DNA from: Alphaproteobacteria bacterium
GTDB taxonomy: Bacteria; Pseudomonadota; Alphaproteobacteria; TMED109
Direction of reading: 5' to 3'
Length of the DNA: 43,925 nt
Assembly: GCA_022825235.1 (NCBI GenBank)
Contig: JAJDYI010000038.1
Coordinates: 1-43,925 of the forward strand
Part shown: piece by piece, positions 34,883 through 43,032 of the stretch
Layout of the letters: each line of letters begins with the position of its first letter
Numbering within the stretch: position 1 is the stretch's first letter
Translations under genes and position numbers: made by a program
Notes under the pieces: model-generated
Told to the model about the DNA's origin: nothing
Databases searched by the model: none
The model's input: only the letters and a program-made list of their open reading frames with translations

Positions 34883-35125
34883 TCAATCGAAAGACGGGGG
34901 TTCTCGTCCCGGCCCGCGCGATGGCAACTCCAGGTCGACGCCGTTGTCCGGCCCAAAATAGGCTCGGGTTATCTCCGCAAGATTGCGGGAACTCGGCTTA
35001 CGCCCCACAGCCTCGCGCAAGATCACCCGCGCTTCCTCTTCCATGGACCGATGGTGCTCGGCCGCGCGCATCCTCAGGCGAGTTTTCACCTCGTCATCGA
35101 GATTGCGGATCGTGATGCTCGCCAT
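34883..35125 (-). CDS. fitA: FitA-type ribbon-helix-helix antitoxin
   Basis: 80 residues: MASITIRNLDDEVKTRLRMR, then HHRSMEEEARVILREAV, the classic FitA/Arc-like RHH pattern. ATG 35125 is the family start; the frame continues upstream only into TnpB debris. It should repress its own promoter, probably at the 15-bp palindrome 35169-35183, and neutralise the downstream FitB. Confidence 0.88.
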   Translation of the reverse strand: MASITIRNLDDEVKTRLRMRAAEHHRSMEEEARVILREAVGRKPSSRNLAEITRAYFGPDNGVDLELPSRGPGREPPSFD

Positions 35126-35168
35126 GATCCATGCCGTTCGAATCGTTTGGACACCGAAGCTACGTGTC

Positions 35169-35183
35169 GATTGCAATGCAATC
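35169..35183. promoter_or_regulatory. Probable FitA operator
   Basis: GATTGCA-A-TGCAATC is a perfect 15-bp palindrome about 45 nt upstream of the fitA ATG. It is the best candidate binding site for the FitA dimer. Confidence 0.55.
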
Positions 35184-35319
35184 ATTCTGCTGCAGACCTG
35201 CTCGCAGGTCAATGAGACGGAACTCATACATTTGATTATCCGACGGCTCGATGGCCGTCGCGCGCTCCGGCGTTCCGTGCCGCGTCCTGCTCCACGACCG
35301 CGACGACGCATCGGTGCGC

Positions 35320-35600
35320 AATACCCCCGGGAATCGCCGGAGCGTTGCGGTGCAGTCTCCGAAACCAATCCGATTCCCCGCCTGGCAACCGCGCTTTCGC
35401 GGTTGAGGACCTTCACCGCCGCATTGGTGTCACGGTCCCTCGTGTGACCACAGGCCCCGCGGCGACACTCCCGGACAGGCGGCATGGATTGCGCGTTGCC
35501 GCGACCCGAGCATGCTGTGCTGGCGCGTTTTGGATCGACCCAAACGACTACCCCACTGGCGCTCTCGGGCTTGCAGCAGTCCGAGCAATGAACCGGCCGC
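35320..35600 (-). pseudogene. tnpB: C-terminal remnant of TnpB (IS605-type), with damaged zinc ribbon
   Basis: The minus strand reads VVWVDPKRASTACSGRGNAQ and CRRGACGHTRDRDTNAAVKV, then LNRES. This is the TnpB C-terminus: VxVxPxxTSxxCSxCG, and CxxCGxxxDRDxNAAxNIL with the final catalytic Asp. The second Cys of the first knuckle is Arg (C-S-G-R), and the sequence upstream (LLQARERQWG) is one frame off. It is therefore dead. Only the C-terminal ~90 residues remain, wedged between FitAB and VapBC. Confidence 0.75.
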
Positions 35601-36007
35601 TAACGCACTCGATCCAGCAAATCGAAATCTGAGTCGGCTGTTTCCAAGGCGACACCATGGCGTCTGGCACAGCCGGCAATCACCAGGTCGGTAGTTGGAA
35701 CCGTGACGCCGTGTGAGCGCGCGCGGCGCGCCAGATCGAACGCCGACGACCACACCTCCTGGTCAATCGGGAGTTCCGGCAGGACTTCGGCGAAATGCCG
35801 GAGAACGTTCTGCTCGTGGCGCCCTCGTGCTCCGTTCCAGAGTTCCAGTTGCACAAGCGGACACCAGCACGCCTGGCCGCTTGCCAGCGCGGCCTCTACA
35901 CGAGCCCGTATGGCTGGATCGCCGCTACTCCGGAGCATGTGAATCCAGGACGAAGTATCAACCAGGATCAACGGTTCCGCCCTGGCGACGGCTGGACTGG
36001 AGTTCAT
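35600..36007 (-). CDS. vapC: VapC-family PIN toxin
   Basis: 135 residues from ATG 36007, or about 122 if TTG 35971 is used. LILVDTSSWIHMLRSSGD holds D17; E55, D107 and D125/D127 complete the PIN acidic set. It overlaps the upstream vapB. TTG 35971 starts at the end of vapB and gives the usual V-D-T-S N-terminus, so the shorter form is likely. The gene is complete. Confidence 0.85.
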   Translation of the reverse strand: MNSSPAVARAEPLILVDTSSWIHMLRSSGDPAIRARVEAALASGQACWCPLVQLELWNGARGRHEQNVLRHFAEVLPELPIDQEVWSSAFDLARRARSHGVTVPTTDLVIAGCARRHGVALETADSDFDLLDRVR

Positions 36008-36179
36008 CCGGCGTGGTCAACTCGGTACACGTGCCGGCGTATTTGATGAGTTCAGCCAACCGCATGCGTCGATTGAAGTCGGCGATGGCGCCAACCACGG
36101 CTTCCCGCTTGGTCTTCGCTCCAGTGAACCGGATGGCATCCTCAAGCTCGCTATCTGGAATATCAACTGTTGTTTTCAT
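35958..36179 (-). CDS. vapB: VapB antitoxin (DUF2191)
   Basis: 73 residues: MKTTVDIPDSELEDAIRFTG, then KTKREAVVGAIADFNRRMRL, the standard VapB RHH pattern with the TKREAV box. A promoter lies directly upstream and the message would be nearly leaderless. It is coupled to vapC by overlapping frames. Confidence 0.87.
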   Translation of the reverse strand: MKTTVDIPDSELEDAIRFTGAKTKREAVVGAIADFNRRMRLAELIKYAGTCTELTTPDELQSSRRQGGTVDPG

Positions 36180-36185
36180 GCTTCT

Positions 36186-36214
36186 AGCTTAGGTTATTCT
36201 TGAAGGGAGATCAA
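36186..36214 (-). promoter_or_regulatory. vapBC promoter
   Basis: On the minus strand TTGATC (plus 36209-36214), a 17-nt spacer and TAAGCT (plus 36186-36191). The -10 ends 6 nt before the vapB ATG, so transcription would start at or very near the start codon. Confidence 0.55.
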
Positions 36215-36385
36215 TCTATATCAATTCCTGATCACCTATGTCTATATGCTATTCCACGGCTATACGGCATCTCCCCGGCCTCGGCGCGACCGGCGGCGTC
36301 GGACCACACGTTGCAGTGCCCCTCGCATGTCGACCGCGGGCACGACGACATTGCTCCGCCCGCTGATGCGTCCCCCGGACGGTGA

Positions 36386-37190
36386 TCAGGCGAGCGCATC
36401 GAGCCGCTCCATCAGGTCCGTCAGCGGGATCGCAGTCGTGGTCCCGGATAGTGGAAACGGCTAGCGGCCGGGATGGACCGCAAACCGCTCCGCCGCCCCG
36501 AGATCGGAGGCGGCGAGTTCAAGCCCCTGGCCGCCCTGGGCGCCGTGCTTCGCTTGATCTCGATTGCCCACAGCTGGCGGTCCGGCAGTTGCAGCAGCAG
36601 GTCAATCTCCGCCCCGGCCCGCGTGCGATAGAACCAGGTGTCCGTCCCGAAAAACGCGGCGGCGATCAGGTTCTCGATCACGAACCCTTCCCAACTCGTT
36701 CCCGCCACCGGATGCGAGAGCACGTCTCTAGGGCGCCGAGGCCCAGCAGCGAGTGCAGGAGACCCCACTGTCGCGGATGTAAACCTTGGGGCTCTTGACG
36801 AGGCGCTTTCCAACGTTGACGAAGTACGCGGGCAGACGGCGCACCAGCATCAGGTCCGACAGCAGATCCACGTAGCGCGTCACCGCGGGCACCGAGACGC
36901 CCAGACTGCGGGCAAGCTCCGAGGCGTTCAGCAGCCCGCCCTGATGGCGGGCCAACATGGTCCAGAAACGCCGCAGGGTCTGGGCCGGGACCCGCACCCC
37001 GGACTGCGGGATGTCGCGCTCGAGGTACGTGCGAGTGAAGTTGAATCGCCAGCGCGAGCTGGCCGCGTCACTCCGGGCCGTGAAAGCGTCGGGGTAGCGG
37101 CCGCGAAGCCAAAGGGCATCGAGTTCGCGAAGCTCCTCGTAGACGAACCGCCCAGCCAGCGTGTGCATGGTTGCGTGGAGCACCGAAAGC
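36386..37190 (-). pseudogene. AAA/DUF4143 ATPase, N-terminally truncated and frameshifted
   Basis: The readable part starts near 37165 with LAGRFVYEELRELDALWLRG, after the missing Walker A and B region. It continues FNFTRTYLERDIPQSGVRVP and KRLVKSPKVYIRDSG. A shift near 36740 leads to HPVAGTSWEGFVIENLIAAA and GAEIDLLLQLPDRQLWAIEI. Another shift near 36490 gives the true end, TAIPLTDLMERLDALA, with TGA at 36386-36388. The order and wording follow the intact ATPase at 15581. Without the ATP-binding half it cannot work. Confidence 0.8.
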
Positions 37191-37794
37191 GTCCGGTCCC
37201 GAGACATCGGATCTGCGACAGGCGGGCTACCCGAGACTTGGGCCACCATCTGGGGGTGCCCGGCGCTGCTGCGTCGATCCTTCGCCGGGCTGGAACCGTG
37301 CGCCCGAGGGCAGGCGCTCCGACACCGGGACGCAACCAAACCCTTCAATGCCGCAACTGCATGGCGGTCTTGTCGAAACAGTTACCTTCGGTCTAGTGCG
37401 TGACCACTGGATTTCAGCGCACTGGCAATTGGAAGCCAAACAGCCGAAATCCCGGACTTCGCAAGTCCGGATCGCACGGGTTCAGGAAGGGACTTACGTG
37501 CGCAAGTACCGTCAGTTCAGGCGGCATCCGATACCGGCTGACGGGACTGCGGCGTGGCCGGCGCCAGCGCTTCTTGCCGTCCCGTTGCCCCGTCCCCGGC
37601 GCCGTCGTCGCTGCCTGTCTCCAAGCCTGCCGCTCCCCCGCACAACCGTGTCCCGGAGAGCGGATTTGTCGCAGCGATTCGGGCTTGTCAGACCCCCGAG
37701 CACAGTGATTTCCAAAGTAAAATCGTACCGTTGGTCCCTGCTGGCCGCTCCAGGGGACACATGCGCTCTCTGGAGGGTGATCGAAGAAATTCCG
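37191..37794. other. Gene-free stretch
   Basis: About 600 bp between the ATPase pseudogene and a VapC gene. Frames on both strands have no recognisable motif. The missing N-terminal half of the ATPase is not found here. Confidence 0.4.
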
Positions 37795-38223
37795 TCATCG
37801 TGTCCTAGCGTAGTCGGCCAGCGCCAGGACGGCCTTGCCATGCTCGGTCGGGGCCATGGCGTTCGCGAAACGGAGGTCCGCCGTCAGCATCACCGCACCG
37901 ATGCGATGCGCGAGCGCAAGATAAACGCAATCGTAAATCGGGTGGTCGAGCACTAATGCCAGCCGCGCTGCATCGGCGGAGAGAGTCTCGTCGGCGCCCC
38001 AGTGCACGGGCATGTCACGCACGCTGGCCAGCAGAATGCCCGCAGCACCGCGCCCAATCTCACCCAGCCGCGCCTTGCGCCACAGCGCATTGGCGACTTC
38101 GGAAGCCATCAGGCGTGGCGCGTGCAACTCCTGGCCGCTCGTCGCCAGTTCTTGCGCAACGTCCGCATCTTCCTCGACGACCAGCCAATTGACCGCCACG
38201 CCCGCATCGACAACGTAGCGCAT
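37795..38223 (-). CDS. VapC-family PIN toxin
   Basis: 142 residues: MRYVVDAGVAVNWLVVEEDA, with D6, E42, D98 and D116, the subgroup with YDCVYLALA and LTADLRFANA. The ATG overlaps the stop of the upstream FitA-like antitoxin by one base (TGATG). It is complete. Confidence 0.86.
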   Translation of the reverse strand: MRYVVDAGVAVNWLVVEEDADVAQELATSGQELHAPRLMASEVANALWRKARLGEIGRGAAGILLASVRDMPVHWGADETLSADAARLALVLDHPIYDCVYLALAHRIGAVMLTADLRFANAMAPTEHGKAVLALADYARTR

Positions 38224-38483
38224 CAGTAGTTGTCGCGATGACCCTTGTCGCGGTCCTCCCTGATCAGCACTTCCGCCGGCGTGTGCTTGCGACCTTCGGT
38301 CAACGGGCGCAGCCGTTCCATGGCGTCCAGGAACGTGGCGCGCTTTGCCGCCATGTTGTCGTCGGCCGCGCATTGCAGAATGTGGCGCGCCTCGCCCTCC
38401 AGAGAGCGGTTGTTCAGCGAGGCGCGCCGCTTGAGGCGGTCCACCACGTCCTTATCGAGCCTGCGCACATTGATCGTCACCAT
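38223..38483 (-). CDS. FitA-like antitoxin
   Basis: 86 residues from ATG 38483: MVTINVRRLDKDVVDRLKRR, then NNRSLEGEARHILQ, the FitA-type RHH pattern. GAGGA lies 7 nt upstream, supporting this start over the much longer upstream frame. It is coupled to the VapC that follows. A palindromic operator lies at 38503-38521. Confidence 0.85.
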   Translation of the reverse strand: MVTINVRRLDKDVVDRLKRRASLNNRSLEGEARHILQCAADDNMAAKRATFLDAMERLRPLTEGRKHTPAEVLIREDRDKGHRDNY

Positions 38484-38502
38484 TGGCCAGTCCTCAAGCA
38501 TC

Positions 38503-38521
38503 TGATAGCATATTGTTATCA
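38503..38521. promoter_or_regulatory. Operator of the FitA-like/VapC pair
   Basis: TGATAGCA-TAT-TGTTATCA is an inverted repeat with one mismatch, 20 nt upstream of the antitoxin ATG. It lies in a short AT-rich island suited to a promoter. Confidence 0.55.
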
Positions 38522-38571
38522 AACCGCCAATTCGAGCGCAAGCTTCGCCGGTGGTCCAGGCGCTGCGATGA

Positions 38572-38922
38572 CCCGGGCCCGATGCCGCCCGCGACCCAAG
38601 GGTCTTCGCGACCCTGCGGCGCCACTTGGCCGACGCGGCAAGGCGCGACCTGTCCCGGGACGGGCGGGACCTTCCCGGCTGGGCGCTGCCGCTCGCGCGC
38701 GACTTCGCGGCCGAACGGCCCCCGGGCGGCATGTCGGCGGACGCCTTTGCATCCTCTCCCGCCCTGCCGGGATAGGAACACCCCGACGTGTTCGCCGCCG
38801 CGGCCCGCCGCCGTGACACCGTGCCCGGCTACATCGAGAAGGATTTCAGGGCCTCTTTGGTCCTCAATGCGCTCTTCAACGGGCTGCCCATTGGCCACCC
38901 GAAGCTGCTCTTCAACCGCTGA
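38572..38922 (+). pseudogene. AbiEii-type nucleotidyltransferase toxin, N-terminal fragment with nonsense mutation
   Basis: One frame reads VFATLRRHLADAARRDLSRD, then GGMSADAFASSPALPG, a TAG at 38773-38775, then EHPDVFAAAARRRDTVPGYI and EKDF, followed by LVLNALFNGLPIGHPKLLF, ending TGA 38920-38922. The second half matches AbiEii toxins (FxxAAxxxGxxxxxIEKDFWVCxxLxxLF, then LLFKGGTS). The match stops just before GGTS, the catalytic nucleotidyltransferase motif. The TAG is one base from CAG. The gene is dead and truncated. Confidence 0.6.
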
Positions 38923-39012
38923 ACGTCAGCGACACTGGTTAGCGTGAGGAGAATGGAGGAGATCGTCTCGGCGGACAGCAGCGCGACCTGGCCACGCCGG
39001 CGCTTCGCAGGA

Positions 39013-39303
39013 TCAGGCCGCTGGCGACACCCGCTCGATCTTGATCTCATCAGCACGCTTCATCGCTTGCGCCAGGTCGTAGGCGGTCTGGAGCCGCAGC
39101 CACGTGTGGGCACCGCCCCCGAATGCCTTGTCGAGCCGAATGGCCATTGCAGGTGAAATGCCCGCGCGACCGTTCACAATGTCGGAAAGCTGCTTACGGC
39201 TGATGCCCAGGCGCCTAGCGGCTTCGGTGACATTCAGCCCCAGAGGCTCCAGGCAGTCGTGCCGCACCGAAAGGCCTGGATGCGGTGAGTTCTTCATCGG
39301 CAT
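39013..39303 (-). CDS. higA: HigA antitoxin
   Basis: 96 residues: [20 protein letters not shown], then [20 protein letters not shown] and [20 protein letters not shown], the standard HigA (Cro/C1-type HTH) layout. It follows higB by 12 nt, in the reversed toxin-first order typical of HigBA. It should repress the operon. Confidence 0.9.
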   Translation of the reverse strand: MPMKNSPHPGLSVRHDCLEPLGLNVTEAARRLGISRKQLSDIVNGRAGISPAMAIRLDKAFGGGAHTWLRLQTAYDLAQAMKRADEIKIERVSPAA

Positions 39304-39315
39304 AGCTCGTTCCCT

Positions 39316-39594
39316 CTAATGATAGTCGACCAGATCAATACTGCTGGCGTGACTACCCTCGAAGCGGAAGATGACGCGCCAGTTGCCGGACACAGCGACC
39401 GACCAGAAATCTTCGAGTGGGCCCTCGAGGCGGTGCAACCGAAAGCCGGATAGGTCCATGTCGCCCGCCTCCGACGCTTCTTCGAGACGTGCGAGAATAC
39501 GCACGATCTTGTCCGCGTAGTCGGCTGGTACCTTCCGCCGGTCGTCCCTCTCGAACAGCAGCTTGACGCCCTTATGGCGGAAGCCTTGTATCAT
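39316..39594 (-). CDS. higB: HigB toxin (RelE superfamily)
   Basis: 92 residues: MIQGFRHKGVKLLFERDDRR, then LHRLEGPLEDFWSVAVSGNW and RVIFRFEGSHASSIDLVDYH, with the family's C-terminal DYH. HigB cleaves mRNA at the ribosome. The promoter at 39601-39629 would give a leaderless or nearly leaderless mRNA. The frame is complete. Confidence 0.9.
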   Translation of the reverse strand: MIQGFRHKGVKLLFERDDRRKVPADYADKIVRILARLEEASEAGDMDLSGFRLHRLEGPLEDFWSVAVSGNWRVIFRFEGSHASSIDLVDYH

Positions 39595-39600
39595 GTGTAA

Positions 39601-39629
39601 AGTGTAACCACCCGCTTATCATCTTGCAA
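39601..39629 (-). promoter_or_regulatory. higBA promoter
   Basis: On the minus strand TTGCAA (plus 39624-39629), a 17-nt spacer and TACACT (plus 39601-39606). The -10 ends 6 nt before the higB ATG. The overlapping TTACAC/TTTACAC half-sites are direct repeats that could bind HigA. Confidence 0.55.
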
Positions 39630-40019
39630 GAAACCGCCGGCGCTGCCTTTCCCTGAGCTGACTCTTCCGGCGGGAAACCGATCGTGCCTCTCGACCAGCG
39701 GGACCGGCCCTACGGTCACCGGCTGAATCCGCAGGAAATGTCTCCGGATCGGTTGACGTGTTCAGGCCCGATGGAAGCCATCCTCGGTGCCGTCCAGTCG
39801 GAGCCTCGACCGAGCGCTTGAGCCGCATCGTGGCGGCGGACGGGCGCCGGATTGGCAAATGCGGTCCCGCGCGTGAAGATCGAGGTCGGAACCCGCTCGG
39901 CGCTGGAGCCTGGCGTCACCTGCGCCTTTTAGGTGCGGCGGCGGGCCGCGCAGGCTTGCCGCTGCTACACCACGCCGAGGGGCACAACCCATGGGCCGTC
40001 GCCGCGCCCGCTTGCCGAT
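39630..40019. other. Gene-free stretch
   Basis: About 390 bp between HigBA and ParDE, which are divergent. Frames lack family motifs and no repeats stand out. Confidence 0.4.
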
Positions 40020-40046
40020 GCATTCGATATTGTGCATATTGAATGC
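40020..40046 (+). promoter_or_regulatory. ParDE operator and promoter region
   Basis: Arms GCATTCGATAT (40020-40030) and ATATTGAATGC (40036-40046) form an inverted repeat with one mismatch and a 5-nt spacer. TTGCCG (40013-40018) and CATATT (40035-40040) can serve as -35 and -10 with a 16-nt spacer. It lies 24 nt before parD. Confidence 0.55.
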
Positions 40047-40069
40047 GTTGGCGGCAAGGAGAATCGGCC

Positions 40070-40336
40070 ATGCGGCGCACGACCACAATGACCGTCCGTG
40101 TCAGCGGCGGGCTCAGCGACTTCGTGTCGGCCAACGTCGGAGACACCGGGTCCTACGAGAACGTCAGCGAATACATCCGCGATCTGATTCGTCGCGACAA
40201 GGAGCGTTCCGAGCGTGAGGCGTTCGAGCGCCTCAAGGCCGAACTGACGCGTGCCTTCGCAGCTCCGGACAGTTCGTACCATCCGCTCTCGGCTTCCGAC
40301 GTCATCGGGAGGAACAGGGTGCTGCCCGGCACATGA
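40070..40336 (+). CDS. parD: ParD-family antitoxin
   Basis: 88 residues: MRRTTTMTVRVSGGLSDFVS, then GSYENVSEYIRDLIRRDKER, the CopG/ParD RHH and dimer pattern. AAGGAGAA lies about 10 nt before ATG 40070 (line reads GGCAAGGAGAATCGGCC-ATG). Its stop overlaps parE by 4 bp (ATGA). It likely autoregulates through the inverted repeat upstream. Confidence 0.88.
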   Translation: MRRTTTMTVRVSGGLSDFVSANVGDTGSYENVSEYIRDLIRRDKERSEREAFERLKAELTRAFAAPDSSYHPLSASDVIGRNRVLPGT

Positions 40337-40656
40337 CGGCGGTCCGCGTTCAGGAAGCGGCCGCGCTGCGTATCGACGAAATCTATCGCTATTCCCGGGA
40401 CCGTTGGGGGGAGGCCAAGACGAATGCCTACGTCACAGGCCTGTTCGAGGCGTTCGAGAGCCTCGCGGCCGGCGGCATTGCCTCGCGGCCGGTTCCGGCG
40501 GAATTCGGCGTGGACGGCTGCGTCTTCCGCTACGAGAAGCATTACGTCTACTGGAAGAGGCTGGACAATGGTGATATCGGTATCGTCACTGTGCTGCACG
40601 AGCGCATGCACCAGATCGGCAGATTTCGGGAAGATCATGAGCAGGATGAGGCATGA
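40333..40656 (+). CDS. parE: ParE-family toxin (RelE superfamily)
   Basis: 107 residues: AALRIDEIYRYSRDRWGEAK, then VFRYEKHYVYWKRLDNGDIG and VTVLHERMHQIGRF, the ParE fold, which poisons DNA gyrase in characterised members. It is translationally coupled to parD and complete. Confidence 0.9.
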   Translation: MTAVRVQEAAALRIDEIYRYSRDRWGEAKTNAYVTGLFEAFESLAAGGIASRPVPAEFGVDGCVFRYEKHYVYWKRLDNGDIGIVTVLHERMHQIGRFREDHEQDEA

Positions 40657-40846
40657 CACAAGCCGTACCACACAGGTACGGTGCTCTTGTCAGGTAATGC
40701 CGCAGTCAACTCTGAGGCGCGTTCATTTCAGTTCCGGGAGCTGTTCGGAATCAACGAGAACCCGGATGCTCCGTGCCAGCCCCGCGATCACCGTCTCACC
40801 CTGATTGACGCGCTGCATTGGTCGGACCCGACCCATCAGGGGACCG

Positions 40847-42241
40847 TCAGAATACCCGCACGAAGCTGAGTTCGCCGCCGGTACGCCGGTAGTCGTAGAG
40901 CTGCGCGTTGGTGTCGCGTACTTCGTGCACCAGCGACAGGCGCGGGCTGAAGCCCCTCCACGCGAAGGCCCGGTTGAAGACAGAGAGGCGGAGAGAACGG
41001 GTCCGGTCCTCGCGCGGCTCCCCGGCGGTATGCGGGAACCAGTTCCCCTCGTAGTCCGTCCAGCGCATCTCGGCGCTGCCACCTACGGTGAACCCCCGGG
41101 GCAGCGCCATCGACAATCCCAGCCGCAGCCACTTCCGTTCGTGGCGCCACCGCTCCAGCTCCGTGCGCTCCTTTCCCCAGCCGAGCGCCGCATCGGCCCG
41201 GACCGTCGCACTCACAATCCAGATGCCACCCAGCATGACGTCCGCAACCGGGCCGTCGAGGAAGGTTTGCGTGCGGTAGCTTCGCTCGTGAAACGACGCC
41301 CGGGCGTTCGTCGTGACCCGGCGGCTCACTCTGCGTGCGCCCTCGAGCCGGGCGCCGAGTGCATCGTACAGCTGGTCGCCGGCCATCCAGCGCCGTTGCA
41401 CGCTGGCCAGCACGCTCGCCTCGGCATTCGCACCGACAAGCCAGCGCGGCCCACCGTGCACTGAAACGAACGTCTGGTCGAAGCGACTCCCCGCGTAATC
41501 GCGCCGGGAGATGTCTGCGCCAGTCCGAAGGCGGCGGCGCTCACCCAACGGGTACTGGTATTCGCCACTCAGCCACGCGGAGAGACCAATTCCCGACGTC
41601 GACAGTTCCTGCGCATCTCGCTCGAATGGCAGGCCAGCGATATAGATGATGCGCTCTTCCGACGTGGCGCCGATGTTGGTGTCGGGCGCCAGGGAGAAAC
41701 CCCCGCGCAGGGTCCAGCGCCGCCGGGCCTGGATCTGCGCGAGGAACCGCCGGACGTTGGCCACGACCGGCGCAGGCGGATTCCCGGCGAGCACGCGCTC
41801 GAATTGCTCGCGCGACAGGTCGTCTTCCCCCTTCAGGAAGAACGCCCGGGCGAGTTCCAGGCGCACGCGCACGAGTTCCGGATGGTTGATCAGCATGAAG
41901 CGGAACGCTGCGATCGCCTCTTCCAGCAGGGCCTCACGCCCGGCTTCTCCCACGCCCGGGTGTTGTGAGAGCTCAGTTGCCGCAAGGCCGATAAGAAATA
42001 CGACGCCCGCATCCATTTCCTGGCCCTGCGCCAGGGGCCGCAGCAAGTCGAGTGCCTCGGCAAACCGGCCTTCCTGCAGCAGCGCCTGGGCTTCCTCGAC
42101 AGCGGCGACAGGATCCGAAGTCCCCTGCGAGGGTACCGCCACGGAGGCGTCGCCCCCTTCCTCTCCAAAGGCACCGAGCGGGGCCGTCAGCACGATGGCG
42201 ACAGCGGCGAACATTACGCATCGCACGGAGTTCATGACCAT
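40847..42241 (-). CDS. Slam: surface lipoprotein assembly modifier (TPR plus DUF560 barrel)
   Basis: 464 residues. A signal peptide (CVMFAAVAIVLTAPLGAFG) is followed by a TPR region (about 45-170, with ALLQEGRFAEALDLLRPLAQ). A C-terminal DUF560 outer-membrane barrel begins at GGFSLAPDTNIGATSEE and ends FVRVF with the terminal Phe of barrel proteins. Inner motifs WTDYEGNWFPHTAGE and VSVHGGPRWL are typical of Slam. Slam flips lipoproteins such as TbpB to the cell surface. Three TbpB-like lipoproteins in this window (8800, 32383, 43033) are candidate cargos; the nearest lies 0.8 kb upstream on the same strand and is broken. ATG 42241 or ATG 42235 could be the start; no clear ribosome site was seen. 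Confidence 0.9.
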   Translation of the reverse strand: MVMNSVRCVMFAAVAIVLTAPLGAFGEEGGDASVAVPSQGTSDPVAAVEEAQALLQEGRFAEALDLLRPLAQGQEMDAGVVFLIGLAATELSQHPGVGEAGREALLEEAIAAFRFMLINHPELVRVRLELARAFFLKGEDDLSREQFERVLAGNPPAPVVANVRRFLAQIQARRRWTLRGGFSLAPDTNIGATSEERIIYIAGLPFERDAQELSTSGIGLSAWLSGEYQYPLGERRRLRTGADISRRDYAGSRFDQTFVSVHGGPRWLVGANAEASVLASVQRRWMAGDQLYDALGARLEGARRVSRRVTTNARASFHERSYRTQTFLDGPVADVMLGGIWIVSATVRADAALGWGKERTELERWRHERKWLRLGLSMALPRGFTVGGSAEMRWTDYEGNWFPHTAGEPREDRTRSLRLSVFNRAFAWRGFSPRLSLVHEVRDTNAQLYDYRRTGGELSFVRVF

Positions 42242-43032
42242 GGTTTCGGATCCATCGTGCAGTCCCGTTCAGAAGAAAGAAGATGTGAACGTCGTTGGCT
42301 CGGGACCGTATCGCCCCTGAATTCCCGCCCTGAGCGCTGACCATTCGAAAGCCAGGACAAGCCGAGAGCTACAACTATGGCGGCCCTCACGCCGTTGCCA
42401 TGACGCCATGCGCGAAACGGGCAGCAGAGGCCGCCCGAGGACCCGGGAACACGAACATGCGGCGCCCTCTCTGTCTGTCCTGTCGAAGTTCCGATGCTGC
42501 CGCGATTCAGCAATCCGCACGCGCCCAGACCCGGACCCTCAGCATACCAGTCGGACCGGTCACGGGCATGCGCAGGATGAGGTGCTCGCTTCGTACTCCG
42601 CATTGCGACGACACACTTGCGCTTCGCCAGTTGTTCGCCGCCAGCAAACCGGACGGAGGGCTTCCACCCCCAAGATGTCGGCTGTGCCAGGCACGATCAG
42701 GATAGGGGCGACCCCGCTGCCCCACCTGTCCATGTCAACTGAAAACTGCGCACTTCGGGGGTACGGGCGAAGGGTTGTGCCGGGTGGCGTCGGGCTGTCG
42801 GGATCGCCGCCGGCGACAGAGTGATGTTCCAGACGCCTTCCGGCGGGTTCATGCGTGGCAGACCCTCGCCCATCCGGTCAGCCAGCTTGTTCGGCAGCGT
42901 GCTGGAATGCGGTCGCTGACCCATTCCGCCGCTAGCTTGCGGTTAATGCCGCCGGGGCGTTTTCCGGCCCCCGTTTGCAGACAAACAAGCCTCGGTTCGT
43001 TCCAAACGGCAGGAGCGGGCGCCAATCCCTCG
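42242..43032. other. 790-bp gene-free gap between Slam and its likely cargo
   Basis: No frame shows a family match. At 42734-42749 the string TGAAAACTGCGCAC resembles the minus-strand sequence near 23611-23640 and may be an old insertion-sequence end. Slam and cargo genes are usually much closer, so material may have been lost or gained here. Confidence 0.4.
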
